Below, one piece after another: positions 27,105 through 36,197 of a DNA stretch of 64,000 nucleotides. Position numbers and translations under genes: made by a program. The notes under the pieces were generated by a model. That model saw nothing but the letters and a program-made list of their open reading frames with translations. It did no database searches and had not been told where the DNA came from. Source of the DNA: Nocardioides sp. Soil805 (GTDB taxonomy: Bacteria > Actinomycetota > Actinomycetes > Propionibacteriales > Nocardioidaceae); contig NZ_LMSU01000001.1 of assembly GCF_001429625.1 (NCBI RefSeq), forward strand, positions 67,498 to 131,497, written 5' to 3'. Position 1 is the first letter of the stretch, and every line of letters begins with the position of its first letter.

Positions 27105-29009
27105 TCAGCCCGGCTGGTGGGCGTCCACGGACACCCGGCCGTCGTCGTGCGCCGTCACGTCCTCGACGATGCCCCGCGCGATGGTCTGGGCGTCGAGGCC
27201 GATGCGGGCCAGGATCACGTCGCGCTTGGCGTGGTCGAGGAACTCCTGCGGGATGCCGTGCAGCCGGAACGGCGTCGTGACGCCCGCGTCGTTGAGCGTC
27301 TGGAGCAGCGTCGCGCCGCACCCGCCCACACGGCCGTTGTCCTCCACGCTGACGACGAGCTTGTGCCGGCGGGCCAGCTCGACGATCGCGGGGTCGACCG
27401 GCTTGACCCACCGCGGGTCGACGACGGTGACGCCGATGCCCTGGGCGGTGAGCCGCGCGGCCACGTCGACGGCGACGGTGCACATGGACCCGACAGCCAC
27501 CACCAGCACGTCCTGCTCACCCGTGCGCACGAGCACGTCGGCGCCCCCGGCCTTCTCGATCGTGTCGATGTCCTCGGGCGGCGGGCCCTTGGGGAAGCGC
27601 ACCACGGTCGGGGCGTCGGAGACGTCGACCGCCTCGTCGAGCAGCTCCCGCAGCCGGGTGACGTCACGGGGTGCGGCGAGGCGCAGGCCGGGCACCACCT
27701 GGAGGATCGACATGTCCCACATGCCGTTGTGGCTGGCGCCGTCGTCACCGGTCACGCCGGAGCGGTCGAGCACGAAGGTGACCCCGCAGCGGTGCAGCGC
27801 ACAGTCCATCAGGACCTGGTCGAAGGCACGGTTGAGGAAGGTCGCGTAGACCGCGAACACCGGGTGCAGCCCGCCCATGGCGAGGCCGGCGGCCGACGTG
27901 GTCGCGTGCTGCTCGGCGATGCCCACGTCGAAGGTGCGCTCGGGGAACCTCGCCGCGAACGTGTCGAGCCCGACCGGGTGCATCATCGCTGCGGTGATGG
28001 CCACGACGTCCTTGCGGCGCTCCCCGACCTCGACGATCGCGTCGGAGAAGTGGTCGGTCCAGATGCGTCCCTTGGGCTTCTCCGCGCCGGTCTGGACGTC
28101 GAAGGGCCCGGGCGCGTGGAACTGGTCGGCCTCGTGCCGCTCGGCGGGGTCGTAGCCGTAGCCCTTGCGGGTGATCGCGTGCACGATGACCGGCCCGCCG
28201 AAGCGCTTGGCGCGCCCCAGCGCGTTCTCCATGGCCGCCCGGTCGTGGCCGTCGACGGGGCCGACGTACTTGAGGCCGAGGTCCTCGAAGAGGCCCTGGG
28301 GCGCGAGGGCGTCCTTCATCCCCTTCTTGACCGCGTGCAGGGCGTCGTACGCCGCGTGGCCGATGCCGGGGACGGCGTTGAGCCGGCGCTTGACGACCTC
28401 GAGGACGCGTTCGTACTGCGGGTCGGTGCGCAGCGTGGTGAGCGCGGTGGCCAGCCCGCCGATGGTCGGGGTGTAGGAGCGGCCGTTGTCGTTGACCACG
28501 ATGACGAGCCGGCTCTGGGGGTTGATCGCGATGTTGTTGAGCGCCTCCCAGGCCATGCCGCCGGTGAGGGCTCCGTCGCCGATGACCGCCACGACGTGGC
28601 GGTCCTGGCCCTGGATGGCGTAGGCCTTGGCCAGCCCGTCGGCGTACGACAGGGCGGTCGAGGCGTGGGAGTTCTCCACGATGTCGTGCTCGGACTCGGC
28701 CTGGCTCGGGTAGCCGCTGACGCCACCCTCCTTGCGGAGCGTGCCGAAGGCCTCCCGGCGACCGGTGACGAGCTTGTGGACGTAGGACTGGTGGCCGGTG
28801 TCGAAGACGACGCGGTCGTGCGGGCTCTCGAAGACCCGGTGGATCGCGAGCGTGAGCTCGACGACGCCCAGGTTGGGGCCGAGGTGGCCGCTGTTGGTGG
28901 CCACGGTCCGGATCATCAGGTCCCGGATCTCCGCCGCCAGCTCGGTGAGCTGCTCGTCGCTGAGCCCGCGGAGGTCCTGCGGGGACGTGATCGACTCGAG
29001 ATGACCCAT
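27105..29009 (-). CDS. dxs: 1-Deoxy-D-xylulose-5-phosphate synthase
   Basis: First enzyme of the MEP isoprenoid pathway, joining pyruvate and glyceraldehyde 3-phosphate with thiamine diphosphate. 634 residues, full length. [19 protein letters not shown] with the conserved His, [19 protein letters not shown]/Mg motif [16 protein letters not shown], catalytic Glu in [11 protein letters not shown] and the C-terminal domain [15 protein letters not shown] at 29009. The window holds no other MEP pathway gene. The mycobacterial dxs is in the same broader neighbourhood as ceoBC and dut. Confidence 0.97.
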   Translation of the reverse strand: MGHLESITSPQDLRGLSDEQLTELAAEIRDLMIRTVATNSGHLGPNLGVVELTLAIHRVFESPHDRVVFDTGHQSYVHKLVTGRREAFGTLRKEGGVSGYPSQAESEHDIVENSHASTALSYADGLAKAYAIQGQDRHVVAVIGDGALTGGMAWEALNNIAINPQSRLVIVVNDNGRSYTPTIGGLATALTTLRTDPQYERVLEVVKRRLNAVPGIGHAAYDALHAVKKGMKDALAPQGLFEDLGLKYVGPVDGHDRAAMENALGRAKRFGGPVIVHAITRKGYGYDPAERHEADQFHAPGPFDVQTGAEKPKGRIWTDHFSDAIVEVGERRKDVVAITAAMMHPVGLDTFAARFPERTFDVGIAEQHATTSAAGLAMGGLHPVFAVYATFLNRAFDQVLMDCALHRCGVTFVLDRSGVTGDDGASHNGMWDMSILQVVPGLRLAAPRDVTRLRELLDEAVDVSDAPTVVRFPKGPPPEDIDTIEKAGGADVLVRTGEQDVLVVAVGSMCTVAVDVAARLTAQGIGVTVVDPRWVKPVDPAIVELARRHKLVVSVEDNGRVGGCGATLLQTLNDAGVTTPFRLHGIPQEFLDHAKRDVILARIGLDAQTIARGIVEDVTAHDDGRVSVDAHQPG

Positions 29010-29034
29010 GGCGCGCAGTCTATCGACGCCCCTG

Positions 29035-29949
29035 TCAGCCCACGTCGTGGACCGCCACGGCCGGCTCGTGGAGGCTGCCCATCCAGACCCGTCCCGCGTG
29101 CTCCCGCACCCCGGTCACCATGTGGTAGCCGGGCTCGTCCAGGTCGACGTCGTGGACCAGCGCCCCCTGGTCGTCGTACGCCTGGACCCGGATCGTCCGC
29201 TTCGGCTTCGGCTGGAGGCGCTCGGGGATCATCGTGACCGCCTTGCGGACGGGCAGCGGCGCCCTCTGCAGCCGCTCGACCAAGGGGTCCACCGGGCTGG
29301 CGATGGTCACCCAGATCAGGCCGTCGCTGCCACGGGCGATGTTGTCGGGGTAGCCGGGCAGGTCGTCCACCAGCAGGTCGCGCTCACCGGCACGCGGGCC
29401 GACGAGCCAGTGGCGTACGACGGTGCGCGCACCGGTCTCGGCGACCGCGACGAACCGCTCGTCGATGCTGAGCGCGACCCCGTTGGCGAAGGCGAGCCCG
29501 TCGAGCACGACCACGACGGTGCCGTCCGGGTCGCGGCGCAGCAGCCGGCCGGTGCGGGTGTCCTGGACGAAGTCGTCCTTCCACTGCTCGACGCCGTAGC
29601 GGGTGGAGGAGTCGCTGAACCAGATGGTGCCGTCGCCGGCGATGGCGGCGTTGTTGCAGAAGCGCATGGGGACGCCGTCGACCTGCGTGGTGAGCGTCTC
29701 GACCGTCCCGTCCGCCACGTGCACCACCAGGAGGCCGCGGTGGGCGTCGCAGACCAGCAGGTCACCGTCGGCGAAGAGCTCGAGCCCCAGCGGTCGACCG
29801 CCGGTCTGCGCGACCCTCTCGACGCGTTGGCCGTCGGGGCTGAGGCGGAAGATCGAGCCGTCCTCGGTGCCGGTGTAGACGTGCCCGTCGGGGGCGACGA
29901 CGACGTCCTCGGCGCCGGGGCCGGGGACCGGGTGCACGGTGAAGGTCAT
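29035..29949 (-). CDS. SMP-30/gluconolactonase-like beta-propeller protein
   Basis: 304 residues of the SMP-30/strictosidine synthase-like propeller group: [81 protein letters not shown] and [19 protein letters not shown], where the Asn/Asp residues form the metal site. No signal peptide, so likely cytoplasmic. Possible lactonase; substrate unknown. The ATG overlaps the stop of the upstream double-Nudix gene (ATGA). Confidence 0.85.
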   Translation of the reverse strand: MTFTVHPVPGPGAEDVVVAPDGHVYTGTEDGSIFRLSPDGQRVERVAQTGGRPLGLELFADGDLLVCDAHRGLLVVHVADGTVETLTTQVDGVPMRFCNNAAIAGDGTIWFSDSSTRYGVEQWKDDFVQDTRTGRLLRRDPDGTVVVVLDGLAFANGVALSIDERFVAVAETGARTVVRHWLVGPRAGERDLLVDDLPGYPDNIARGSDGLIWVTIASPVDPLVERLQRAPLPVRKAVTMIPERLQPKPKRTIRVQAYDDQGALVHDVDLDEPGYHMVTGVREHAGRVWMGSLHEPAVAVHDVG

Positions 29950-30839
29950 GGGTTCTCCTGCGCTGTCGGGTCGGGCACGGGTCGGGTGAGGCGTCGGTAG
30001 ACGTCGGAGTCGAGGAAGGCCGGCACGATGTCGGCCGCCGCGCTGCTCAGGTCGAGGCCGCGGGCCCGCTCGGGCTCGACGAAGACGATCCGGCGACCCT
30101 CGTGGCACTCGATGTCGGCGTCGGCGAGGTCGGTCGCGGCGGCGAAGACCTGCATCCGGTCGAAGGTGCCGTAGGCGTGCCGGTGGTCCACGACGAACTC
30201 GCCGAAGAGCTCGAGCGCACCGGGGGCGAGACGGACCCCCGTCTCCTCCTCCAGCTCGCGGTACGCACCCGGCGCGAAGTCCTCGCCGGGATCGAGGTGA
30301 CCGCCGGGCAGTCCCCACTTCTCGGGGTCGATGCGCGGGTGCTCGTCGCGTTCCTGCAGCAGCAGCCGGCCGCGACGGTCCACGAGGAGCACGCCGGCGA
30401 AGAGGTGGGCGGAGCCGTCGCCGGGCGTCTCGTCGCGCCACCGCAGCACGCGCGGGAGGACCATCGCCGTGCCCTGGTGCAGGTCCAGCGCGGCGATCGT
30501 CGACGGATCGACGAACACCACCCGCCGTCCCTCCCCGCACACCAGGTCGGCGTCCGTCACGTCCAGGCGGACCGCGAACAGCTCGAACTCGTCGTCACCC
30601 CCGCACGAGTCACTGCGGAAGCGGGTGGTCCCGAGCGACGCGAGCTCGTCGGGCGCGACGACCAGCCCGGTCTCCTCGGCCAGCTCCCGGACGGCGGCGG
30701 CGCGGAAGTCCTCCCCGTCCTCGAGGTCGCCACCGGGGAGTCCCCAGCGCTCGGGGTCGTGCGGCGCGTGCTCGTCGCGCTCCTGCATCAGCAGCCACCC
30801 CCGGCTGTCGAGGACGGCCACGTCGGCGAAGGTGTGCAT
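29946..30839 (-). CDS. Tandem double-Nudix hydrolase
   Basis: 297 residues containing two complete Nudix domains in a row, apparently a duplication. Box 1 is GLPGGDLEDGEDFRAAAVRE followed by LAEETGL; box 2 is GLPGGHLDPGEDFAPGAYRE followed by LEEETGV; both keep the REUxEExGU metal residues. The two halves also share LLxQERDEHxxxDPExWG. Nudix enzymes split nucleoside diphosphates linked to another group; substrate unknown. ATG at 30839 begins MHTFADVAVLDSRG. Co-translated with the SMP-30-like gene. Confidence 0.9.
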   Translation of the reverse strand: MHTFADVAVLDSRGWLLMQERDEHAPHDPERWGLPGGDLEDGEDFRAAAVRELAEETGLVVAPDELASLGTTRFRSDSCGGDDEFELFAVRLDVTDADLVCGEGRRVVFVDPSTIAALDLHQGTAMVLPRVLRWRDETPGDGSAHLFAGVLLVDRRGRLLLQERDEHPRIDPEKWGLPGGHLDPGEDFAPGAYRELEEETGVRLAPGALELFGEFVVDHRHAYGTFDRMQVFAAATDLADADIECHEGRRIVFVEPERARGLDLSSAAADIVPAFLDSDVYRRLTRPVPDPTAQENP

Positions 30840-30914
30840 GATCGCGACCCTAGCGACGAGGACCGGGCAGGTGCCCGACCTGGGGCATGACAGGGACGCG
30901 TCACCCGCGGCACC

Positions 30915-31502
30915 ATGGGGACCATGGCTACCCGGGGGACGAGGGCCCTGCAGGCCGGGCGCGTGTCGGTGTCGTTCACCGTGCTCGCCGCCGCGACGGC
31001 GATCGCGGCAGGCACGGCCGTGGCGCTGCTTGGCTTCGTCTTCCCGGACCTCGGCGACGACGCTGCGGAGGCAGGGTCCGTCCCGTCCCGGGTCGACCGG
31101 GTGGCCGACCTGCCGATCCTGCCCACCGTGCTGGTGGCCGTCGCCCTCGTCCTGGCCCTCGCCTCCGCCGCGCTGGTGCTCTCCGCTTCGCGCACACGCC
31201 CCGAGGTGGTGCAGTGCGTCCTGCTGGTCGCCGGCCCCCTCGTCGTGCTCGCCGGTGCCGCGGTGGTGCCCCATGTGGTGACCCCGTGCTTGGCCGGTGA
31301 GGTGCCGACGGTGTGCGAGGCGGACGGGCAGGGCGGCTTCGACTTCCCGCGCACGGTCCACCCGCTCGGCCACGCACTGCTGGGCTGGGTGCCGCTCACG
31401 ATCCTGTACGTCTGGACCCTGAGGCGCTGGTGGCCCGCCGTGCTCCCCCGCTGGGTGCCCGGTCGGTCGTCAGAGCCGCGCGACGTAGCGGCGTCCGCGT
31501 AG
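30915..31502 (+). CDS. Four-helix integral membrane protein, unknown function
   Basis: 195 residues with about four hydrophobic helices: FTVLAAATAIAAGTAVALLG, LPTVLVAVALVLALASAALVL, VVQCVLLVAGPLVVLAGAAV and HALLGWVPLTILYVWTL. A loop before the last helix has two Cys (PCLAGEVPTVC). ATG at 30915 or 30924 are both possible. Not recognised. Its 3' end overlaps the convergent gene at 31470 by 33 bp. Confidence 0.55.
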   Translation: MGTMATRGTRALQAGRVSVSFTVLAAATAIAAGTAVALLGFVFPDLGDDAAEAGSVPSRVDRVADLPILPTVLVAVALVLALASAALVLSASRTRPEVVQCVLLVAGPLVVLAGAAVVPHVVTPCLAGEVPTVCEADGQGGFDFPRTVHPLGHALLGWVPLTILYVWTLRRWWPAVLPRWVPGRSSEPRDVAASA

Positions 31503-31838
31503 CGCCTCCTCCACGAGCCCGACCGCCCGCCGGGTCGACTGGAGACGGGCGTCGTCGAGCTGGAAGGTCTGGACGGCGGCATCGACCACCTCCAGGGACG
31601 CCACGTCCTTGAGGTCGGCCCGGATCTGGCTCAGGCCCCGACGACAGGCGGCCTGCTGGGCCTCGACGTGCAGCACGGCGAAGCGGGCGAGCACCACGAC
31701 GTGCCGGCGCAGTCCGGGATAGCGCCGGTACTCCGCCGGGCACAGGTCCAGCAGCCAGCTCGCCGCGGTGGTCTCCCAGTCCGGCGCGTCCGGCGGGCGG
31801 ACCTCACGGGGCCAGCCGGGGGGCGCGACGGATCTCAT
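31470..31838 (-). CDS. Small conserved-looking cytoplasmic protein, unknown function
   Basis: 122 residues from ATG 31838 (an ATG at 31847 is also possible). Helical composition (HVVVLARFAVLHVEAQQAACRRGLSQIRADLKD) with no membrane segment or known motif. The pattern PAEYRRYPGLRRHVVVLARFA reads like short actinobacterial proteins of unknown function found near GNAT genes. Its end overlaps the convergent membrane-protein gene by 33 bp. Confidence 0.55.
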   Translation of the reverse strand: MRSVAPPGWPREVRPPDAPDWETTAASWLLDLCPAEYRRYPGLRRHVVVLARFAVLHVEAQQAACRRGLSQIRADLKDVASLEVVDAAVQTFQLDDARLQSTRRAVGLVEEALRGRRYVARL

Positions 31839-31946
31839 GGGCACCATCGTCCCTCGAACACCTGTTCGATGCAATCCGGGCGGCAGCGTCCCGCACCACA
31901 CCGGCGGGGAGACCGTGCCGAACCGACCCTGTGGTCGACGGGTGGC

Positions 31947-32558
31947 TCAGGAGGGCGGTGGAAACTCGCGCGCCAACAGCTCCTCGAGGAACGCCAGGTC
32001 GGGGTCGCGCAGGCCCGCGGAGTCATGGCGCCACCAGACCTCCGGGTAGACGACGCGGCCGGCCATCCACTCCTCGAAGCCCGCGTGCAGCACCACCTGG
32101 AAGGCGGCATCCGGGGTACGCCGTGACGGCGCCTCCAACCCGTGCGTGCTGCCGCGCGAGAAGCCCCGCCTGCCGTAGAACGCCGGGCTGCCCTCCAGGA
32201 GGAGCGCCGGCCCACCGAGCTCCTCGGACGCGCGCACGGCCGCGGTCACGAGCGCCGTGCCGATCCCCTGTCCCTGCGCGTCGGGCGCCGTGCTGAGCGG
32301 GCTCAGCATCGCCGCGTCGACGAGCGTGCGTCGGGCATCGATCCAGCAGCGGCTGACCCCGACGTGCCCGACGACGCGGTCCTCCGCGACGGCCACCACC
32401 TCGGCCAGCACGTGCCCGCTCGCGCGGACGTCCGGCCACAACGCCCCGACCTTCTCGCCGCCGGCCGGGTCCTCGGCCCCGAAGGCGTCCCGGATCACCC
32501 GGTCGATGCCCTCGTGGTCGTCCTCGGTCGCGGCACGCAGCTCGATCGCCTCGACCAC
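31947..32558 (-). CDS. GNAT-family N-acetyltransferase
   Basis: 203 residues. The acetyl-CoA loop is DAQGQGIGTALVTAAVRASEEL, preceded by the strand VVGHVGVSRCWID and MLSPLSTAPDA. C-terminal part FYGRRGFSRG and FQVVLHAGFEEWMAGRVVYPEVWW is typical of the YhbS-like group. Substrate unknown. GTG at 32558 is chosen just after the YjbQ stop; the start is not certain. Confidence 0.85.
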   Translation of the reverse strand: MVEAIELRAATEDDHEGIDRVIRDAFGAEDPAGGEKVGALWPDVRASGHVLAEVVAVAEDRVVGHVGVSRCWIDARRTLVDAAMLSPLSTAPDAQGQGIGTALVTAAVRASEELGGPALLLEGSPAFYGRRGFSRGSTHGLEAPSRRTPDAAFQVVLHAGFEEWMAGRVVYPEVWWRHDSAGLRDPDLAFLEELLAREFPPPS

Positions 32559-32562
32559 GACC

Positions 32563-32967
32563 TCATCCCGCCAGGAACGAGTAGCGCACGTCGCGGACGG
32601 TGTTGTCGACGTTGAGGTCGACCAGACAGATGCTCTGCCACGTGCCGAGGGCGAGCTCGCCACCGAGGACGGGCACGGAGCAGTACGGCGGCACCAGGGC
32701 CGGCATCACGTGCGAGCGCCCGTGCCCCGGCGACCCGTGCCGGTGCCGCCAGCGGTCGTCGGCCGGGAGCAGGTCACCCAGGGCCGCGAGGAGGTCGTCG
32801 TCCGATCCGGCACCGGTCTCCAGGATCGCCAGCCCGGCGGTGGCGTGCGGGACGAAGACGTGGAGCAGACCGTCGCCCCGCCCGTCCACGAAGGACGCGG
32901 CGTCGGGGGTCAGGTCGAGGACGACCTCGTCGCCACCGGTCCGGTAGGAACGCACCTCACTCTCCAC
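32563..32967 (-). CDS. YjbQ-family protein (UPF0047)
   Basis: 134 residues, the whole family length. Conserved parts: GDGLLHVFVPHATAGLAILET, HVMPALVPPYCSVPVLGGELALGTWQSICLVDLN, with the family His residues and GTWQ motif. E. coli YjbQ can replace thiamine-phosphate synthase weakly, but the main role is unknown. It overlaps the thiamine-binding protein gene upstream by 11 bp, which supports a shared thiamine-related job. Confidence 0.85.
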   Translation of the reverse strand: MESEVRSYRTGGDEVVLDLTPDAASFVDGRGDGLLHVFVPHATAGLAILETGAGSDDDLLAALGDLLPADDRWRHRHGSPGHGRSHVMPALVPPYCSVPVLGGELALGTWQSICLVDLNVDNTVRDVRYSFLAG

Positions 32968-33259
32968 GCAGCGCCTCCTCGATGCGCTCGACCTTGGCGG
33001 TGAGCTGCCCGTCGTACCCGGGCCGGATGTCGGCCTTGAGCACGAGGCCGACCCGCGGGGACGCCTCGGCGACGACGTCGACGGCCCGCTTGACCACGGC
33101 CATCACCTCGTCCCACTCCCCCTCGACGGTGGTGAACATGGCGTCGGTCCGGTGGGGCAGCCCGGACTCGCGCACCACGCGCACGGCGGCGGCGACCGCC
33201 TCGGTGACCGACCCGCTCGGGTCGCTGGACGTCGGAGAGATCGAGAAGGCAACGAGCAT
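32957..33259 (-). CDS. MTH1187-family thiamine-binding protein (UPF0045)
   Basis: 100 residues. The family strand MLVAFSISPTS, then VVRESGLPHRTDAMFTTVEGEWDEVMAVVKRAVD and VGLVLKADIRPGY, matching the ferredoxin-like MTH1187/YkoF-like fold shown to bind thiamine in several members. It is a cytoplasmic tetramer in relatives. Operon with YjbQ and GNAT genes downstream. Confidence 0.87.
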   Translation of the reverse strand: MLVAFSISPTSSDPSGSVTEAVAAAVRVVRESGLPHRTDAMFTTVEGEWDEVMAVVKRAVDVVAEASPRVGLVLKADIRPGYDGQLTAKVERIEEALRGE

Positions 33260-33302
33260 GACGCCACCGTACGACGCAGGCACCCGGCGCTCGCTCCGCG
33301 TG

Positions 33303-33788
33303 TCAGGTCCGCTCGACCGACTCGCGCGCCAGCCCAGAGCGCAACCGGGCCAGGGCATCGCGGGCATGCGACTTGACCGTGCCGACGGAGATGCCGAGCA
33401 GGTCAGCCGTCTCGGCCTCGGTGCGGTCCTCGTAGTAGCGCAGCACCACCACTGCCCGCTGGCGCGGCGCGAGCCCGGCCAGGGCAGCGCGCACCCAGAG
33501 CAGCTCGTCGTGGTCGGACGCCTCGGCGAGCACCTCGGGCAGCGCGTCGGACGTGACCTCCCGCCACCGCCGGCGCCGCCAGCGGGAGATGTTCTCCCGC
33601 ACGAGGACACGGCGGACGTAGGGCTCGGGGTCGTCGGCGATCTTGCGCCAGTGCGGCACCACCTTGACCAGCGCCGTCTGCACGAGGTCCTCCGCGTCCT
33701 GGGCGTGCCCGGTCAGCAGGTAGGCGGTGCGCAGCAACGCGGCCTGGCGGGCCACCACGAATGCCTCGAACGAGTCAGGAGCGGTCAC
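33303..33788 (-). CDS. SigE-family ECF RNA polymerase sigma factor (second)
   Basis: 161 residues. Region 2 LLRTAYLLTGHAQDAEDLVQTALVKVVPHW, region 4 ALAGLAPRQRAVVVLRYYEDRTEAETADLLGISVGTVKSHARDALARL. Same SigE-like group as the protein at 23.85 kb. GTG start at 33788 lies 14 bases inside the end of the upstream membrane-protein gene, so it is translated as the second gene, the reverse of the usual sigma-then-partner order. Confidence 0.9.
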   Translation of the reverse strand: MTAPDSFEAFVVARQAALLRTAYLLTGHAQDAEDLVQTALVKVVPHWRKIADDPEPYVRRVLVRENISRWRRRRWREVTSDALPEVLAEASDHDELLWVRAALAGLAPRQRAVVVLRYYEDRTEAETADLLGISVGTVKSHARDALARLRSGLARESVERT

Positions 33789-35121
33789 GACGACGCCTCA
33801 CCGCCAGCCCCGCACGGACGAGCAGCAGGACCGCCCCGGCGAGGGCGAGCCCGACGAGCCGGTGGTCAGGGGCGAAGGGTGCGTCCGGCGCGTCCACCAC
33901 GTCGGCGGACCAGACCCCGGACGCGAAGCTGTCGGGCACGTTGCCGTGGAACTCCGCGAGGGGCCCGAGGACATCTCCCGAGCGGACGTCCACGACCTGC
34001 GCGATCACGCGCTGCGTGCCGTCCGACGTGGCGGTCGCGTCGACCAGCACCTCGGTCGGCCCCCGCCAGCCGAGCACGGACCAGGCCAGCACGTCTCCCA
34101 CCGGCGCGAGAAGGACCGCGCCGGTGTCGGCGTCCACCTCTCCCACCAGGACCGGGTGCGGGGCGTCGTCGTACACGGACGGGTCCTCGTGCAGCACCCC
34201 GGCGAGCAGGCCCGACGGGCTGAGGGCAGGGGTTGTGCTCTGCTGGAACAGGAGGTCCTGGTCGAACGAGATCCTGCGGGCGACCTCGTCCCCCACGAGC
34301 AGGCGCAGCGACCCGGCCCGCCCGGGCACCAGCGCCCCACCGGGCGCGCTGCCGCTCGCGTACATCGATACTCCCACGCCCTCCGGGGTCCCGCGATCGT
34401 CCGACCTCGGCTCCCACGTGTGCACCACCAGGCGTGCCGAGCTCTGGCCATCGCGTTCCTCGTCCGTGCCACCCGTGGAGAAGTCCCCGCCGACCCACCA
34501 CAGCACCTCTCCGGCCCACACCAGACCGGCGGTCATGAGGCCGTGCGGGGTCCCGGTGTCCCAGCGCTGGACGTCCCCCGTGACCAGGTCGAGCACGGCC
34601 ACGCCCACGGCCGGTTCCGCGTCGCCCTGGACGATCGGTTCGTCGGCGGTCGCCCCGGTGTACCAGTAGGCGAGCTGCCGACCGTCCTCCGACAGCGCCG
34701 GGTCGGCCTCCGACCCGACGACCGCGTCGGGCAGGTCGAGGAAGCGGGACTCCCCCGTCGTGCCGGAGACCCCCCACCAGGCGTTCCGCTCGGTGAGCAG
34801 GCCACCCCTGACGCCGGGACCGACGGCGGCCAGTGGCCCGGGCGGCCCGTCGAAGGCGGGCTCCCAGGCACCGGGCTGGCGGAACACGTCCGGGAGCCGG
34901 AGCTCCGCCGACGGGGTCGCCACCTCGACGCGTCCCGGCGCGAGCACCGGGTCCGCCACGACACCCCCGACCACGGCGACCACGACGAGCGCCCCCACCC
35001 CGGCGAGCCACTGGCGGGCCTGGCGCCGCCGACCGCGACGCCAGAGGTCCGCGGGCGCGCCCAGCTCGCGCGGCGCCTCGTCGGAGAGCCGCTCGAGCCG
35101 GTCCTTCACGTGCATGGTCAT
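33775..35121 (-). CDS. Membrane-anchored propeller-like protein, partner of second SigE-family sigma factor
   Basis: 448 residues: cytoplasmic N-terminus (MTMHVKDRLERLSDEAPREL), first membrane helix WLAGVGALVVVAVVGGVVA, a long external region with repeated strand pairs, and a second helix LVGLALAGAVLLLVRAGLAV close to the end, followed by RRRRDRS. Like the partner at 24.4 kb it has no zinc anti-sigma motif. It precedes and overlaps the sigma gene, so it is probably the controlling membrane protein, but this is by context only. Confidence 0.68.
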   Translation of the reverse strand: MTMHVKDRLERLSDEAPRELGAPADLWRRGRRRQARQWLAGVGALVVVAVVGGVVADPVLAPGRVEVATPSAELRLPDVFRQPGAWEPAFDGPPGPLAAVGPGVRGGLLTERNAWWGVSGTTGESRFLDLPDAVVGSEADPALSEDGRQLAYWYTGATADEPIVQGDAEPAVGVAVLDLVTGDVQRWDTGTPHGLMTAGLVWAGEVLWWVGGDFSTGGTDEERDGQSSARLVVHTWEPRSDDRGTPEGVGVSMYASGSAPGGALVPGRAGSLRLLVGDEVARRISFDQDLLFQQSTTPALSPSGLLAGVLHEDPSVYDDAPHPVLVGEVDADTGAVLLAPVGDVLAWSVLGWRGPTEVLVDATATSDGTQRVIAQVVDVRSGDVLGPLAEFHGNVPDSFASGVWSADVVDAPDAPFAPDHRLVGLALAGAVLLLVRAGLAVRRRRDRS

Positions 35122-35220
35122 TGGGGGTGCTCCTGGGTCCGGGAAAGCCTCACACGTCCACACGCCACGAGCAGGGCATCCGGAGGGGTGGCGCCGCGAG
35201 ATTTCTGCCGGGCACCCGCA

Positions 35221-35284
35221 CGGGTGGAACACCCGCGCACCGGGCGTGCCTACGTTGGCTGGACAGGCGCCCGGACCGGGCGCC
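35221..35284. promoter_or_regulatory. Divergent control region with two hairpins before the hydrolase gene
   Basis: The 181-bp gap between divergent genes holds CGGGTG-GAA-CACCCG (35221-35235) and GGCGCCCG-GAC-CGGGCGCC (35266-35284), both perfect. TACGTT (35251-35256) between them is a possible -10 for the hydrolase gene. The second hairpin would lie in the 5' leader of that gene, 18 bases before its GTG. Confidence 0.4.
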
Positions 35285-35302
35285 ACGACGAGAGGAACAG
35301 AC

Positions 35303-36139
35303 GTGGCAGAGGTCACCGCCAGCTCCGGACTGCTCGGCAAGACGAAGGTGCACGTGGACGACACCGGCGGCAGCGGCCGTCCGGTCGTCCTGATCCACGG
35401 CTGGCCGCTGTCGGCCGAGTCGTGGAGCGAGCAGGTCGGCCCGCTGCGCGACGCGGGCTACCGCGTCGTCGCCTACGACCGCCGCGGCTTCGGCCGCAGC
35501 GACAAGCCCTCCGGCGGCTACGACTACGACACGCTCGCCGACGACCTCGACGGCGTGCTGTCCGAGCTCGAGCTGACCGACGTCACGCTCGTGGGCTTCT
35601 CGATGGGCGGCGGCGAGGTCGCCCGGTACGTCGCGAGGCACGGCCAGGAGCGGCTCCACTCGGTGGTCTTCGCCGCCGCCGTCCCGCCGTACCTCCTCCA
35701 GACCGACGACAACCCGGACGGACCGCTGACCAAGGACGCGGCCGCCGAGATGGAGCAGGGCCTCGAGGACGACCGCACGAGCTTCTTCGACGGGTTCACG
35801 AAGGACTTCTTCTCCGTCGACGGGGAGCTCAAGGTCACCGAGGAGCAGCGCCAGGACGCCATCGGGCTGAGCCACCAGAGCGACCAGAAGGCCGCGCTGG
35901 GCTGCATGGAGGCGTTCGGTACGACGGACTTCCGCGACGACCTCACGAAGGTCACGGTGCCCACCCTGGTCATCCACGGTGACGGCGACGCCACCGTGCC
36001 CTTCGACGGCTCGGGCAGGCGCACCCACGAGGCGATCCCCGGCTCCGAGCTGGTCGTCGTCGAGGGCGCGCCGCACGGCCTCAACGTCAGCCACGCGACG
36101 GAGTTCAACCGGGCGCTGCTGGACTTCCTCGCCCGCTGA
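35303..36139 (+). CDS. Alpha/beta hydrolase of the non-heme haloperoxidase group
   Basis: 278 residues. VVLIHGWPLSAESWSEQV oxyanion region, RRGFGRSDKP, nucleophile in GFSMGG, acid in VIHGDGDATVPF and His in GAPHGLNVSH: a complete Ser-Asp-His triad. Sequence style matches annotated non-heme chloroperoxidases/arylesterases, which are really perhydrolases or esterases. GTG start at 35303 with AGAGGAA upstream. Substrate unknown. Confidence 0.9.
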   Translation: MAEVTASSGLLGKTKVHVDDTGGSGRPVVLIHGWPLSAESWSEQVGPLRDAGYRVVAYDRRGFGRSDKPSGGYDYDTLADDLDGVLSELELTDVTLVGFSMGGGEVARYVARHGQERLHSVVFAAAVPPYLLQTDDNPDGPLTKDAAAEMEQGLEDDRTSFFDGFTKDFFSVDGELKVTEEQRQDAIGLSHQSDQKAALGCMEAFGTTDFRDDLTKVTVPTLVIHGDGDATVPFDGSGRRTHEAIPGSELVVVEGAPHGLNVSHATEFNRALLDFLAR

Positions 36140-36197
36140 CACCCGCCGCTGACATGACCCGCGTGCACCCCGGCCACCGGACGGTGCGTCCCTGAGC

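Noticed and set aside
32968..33302. TPP riboswitch before the thiamine-related genes
   Set aside because: No CUGAGA-type core or matching helix seen.
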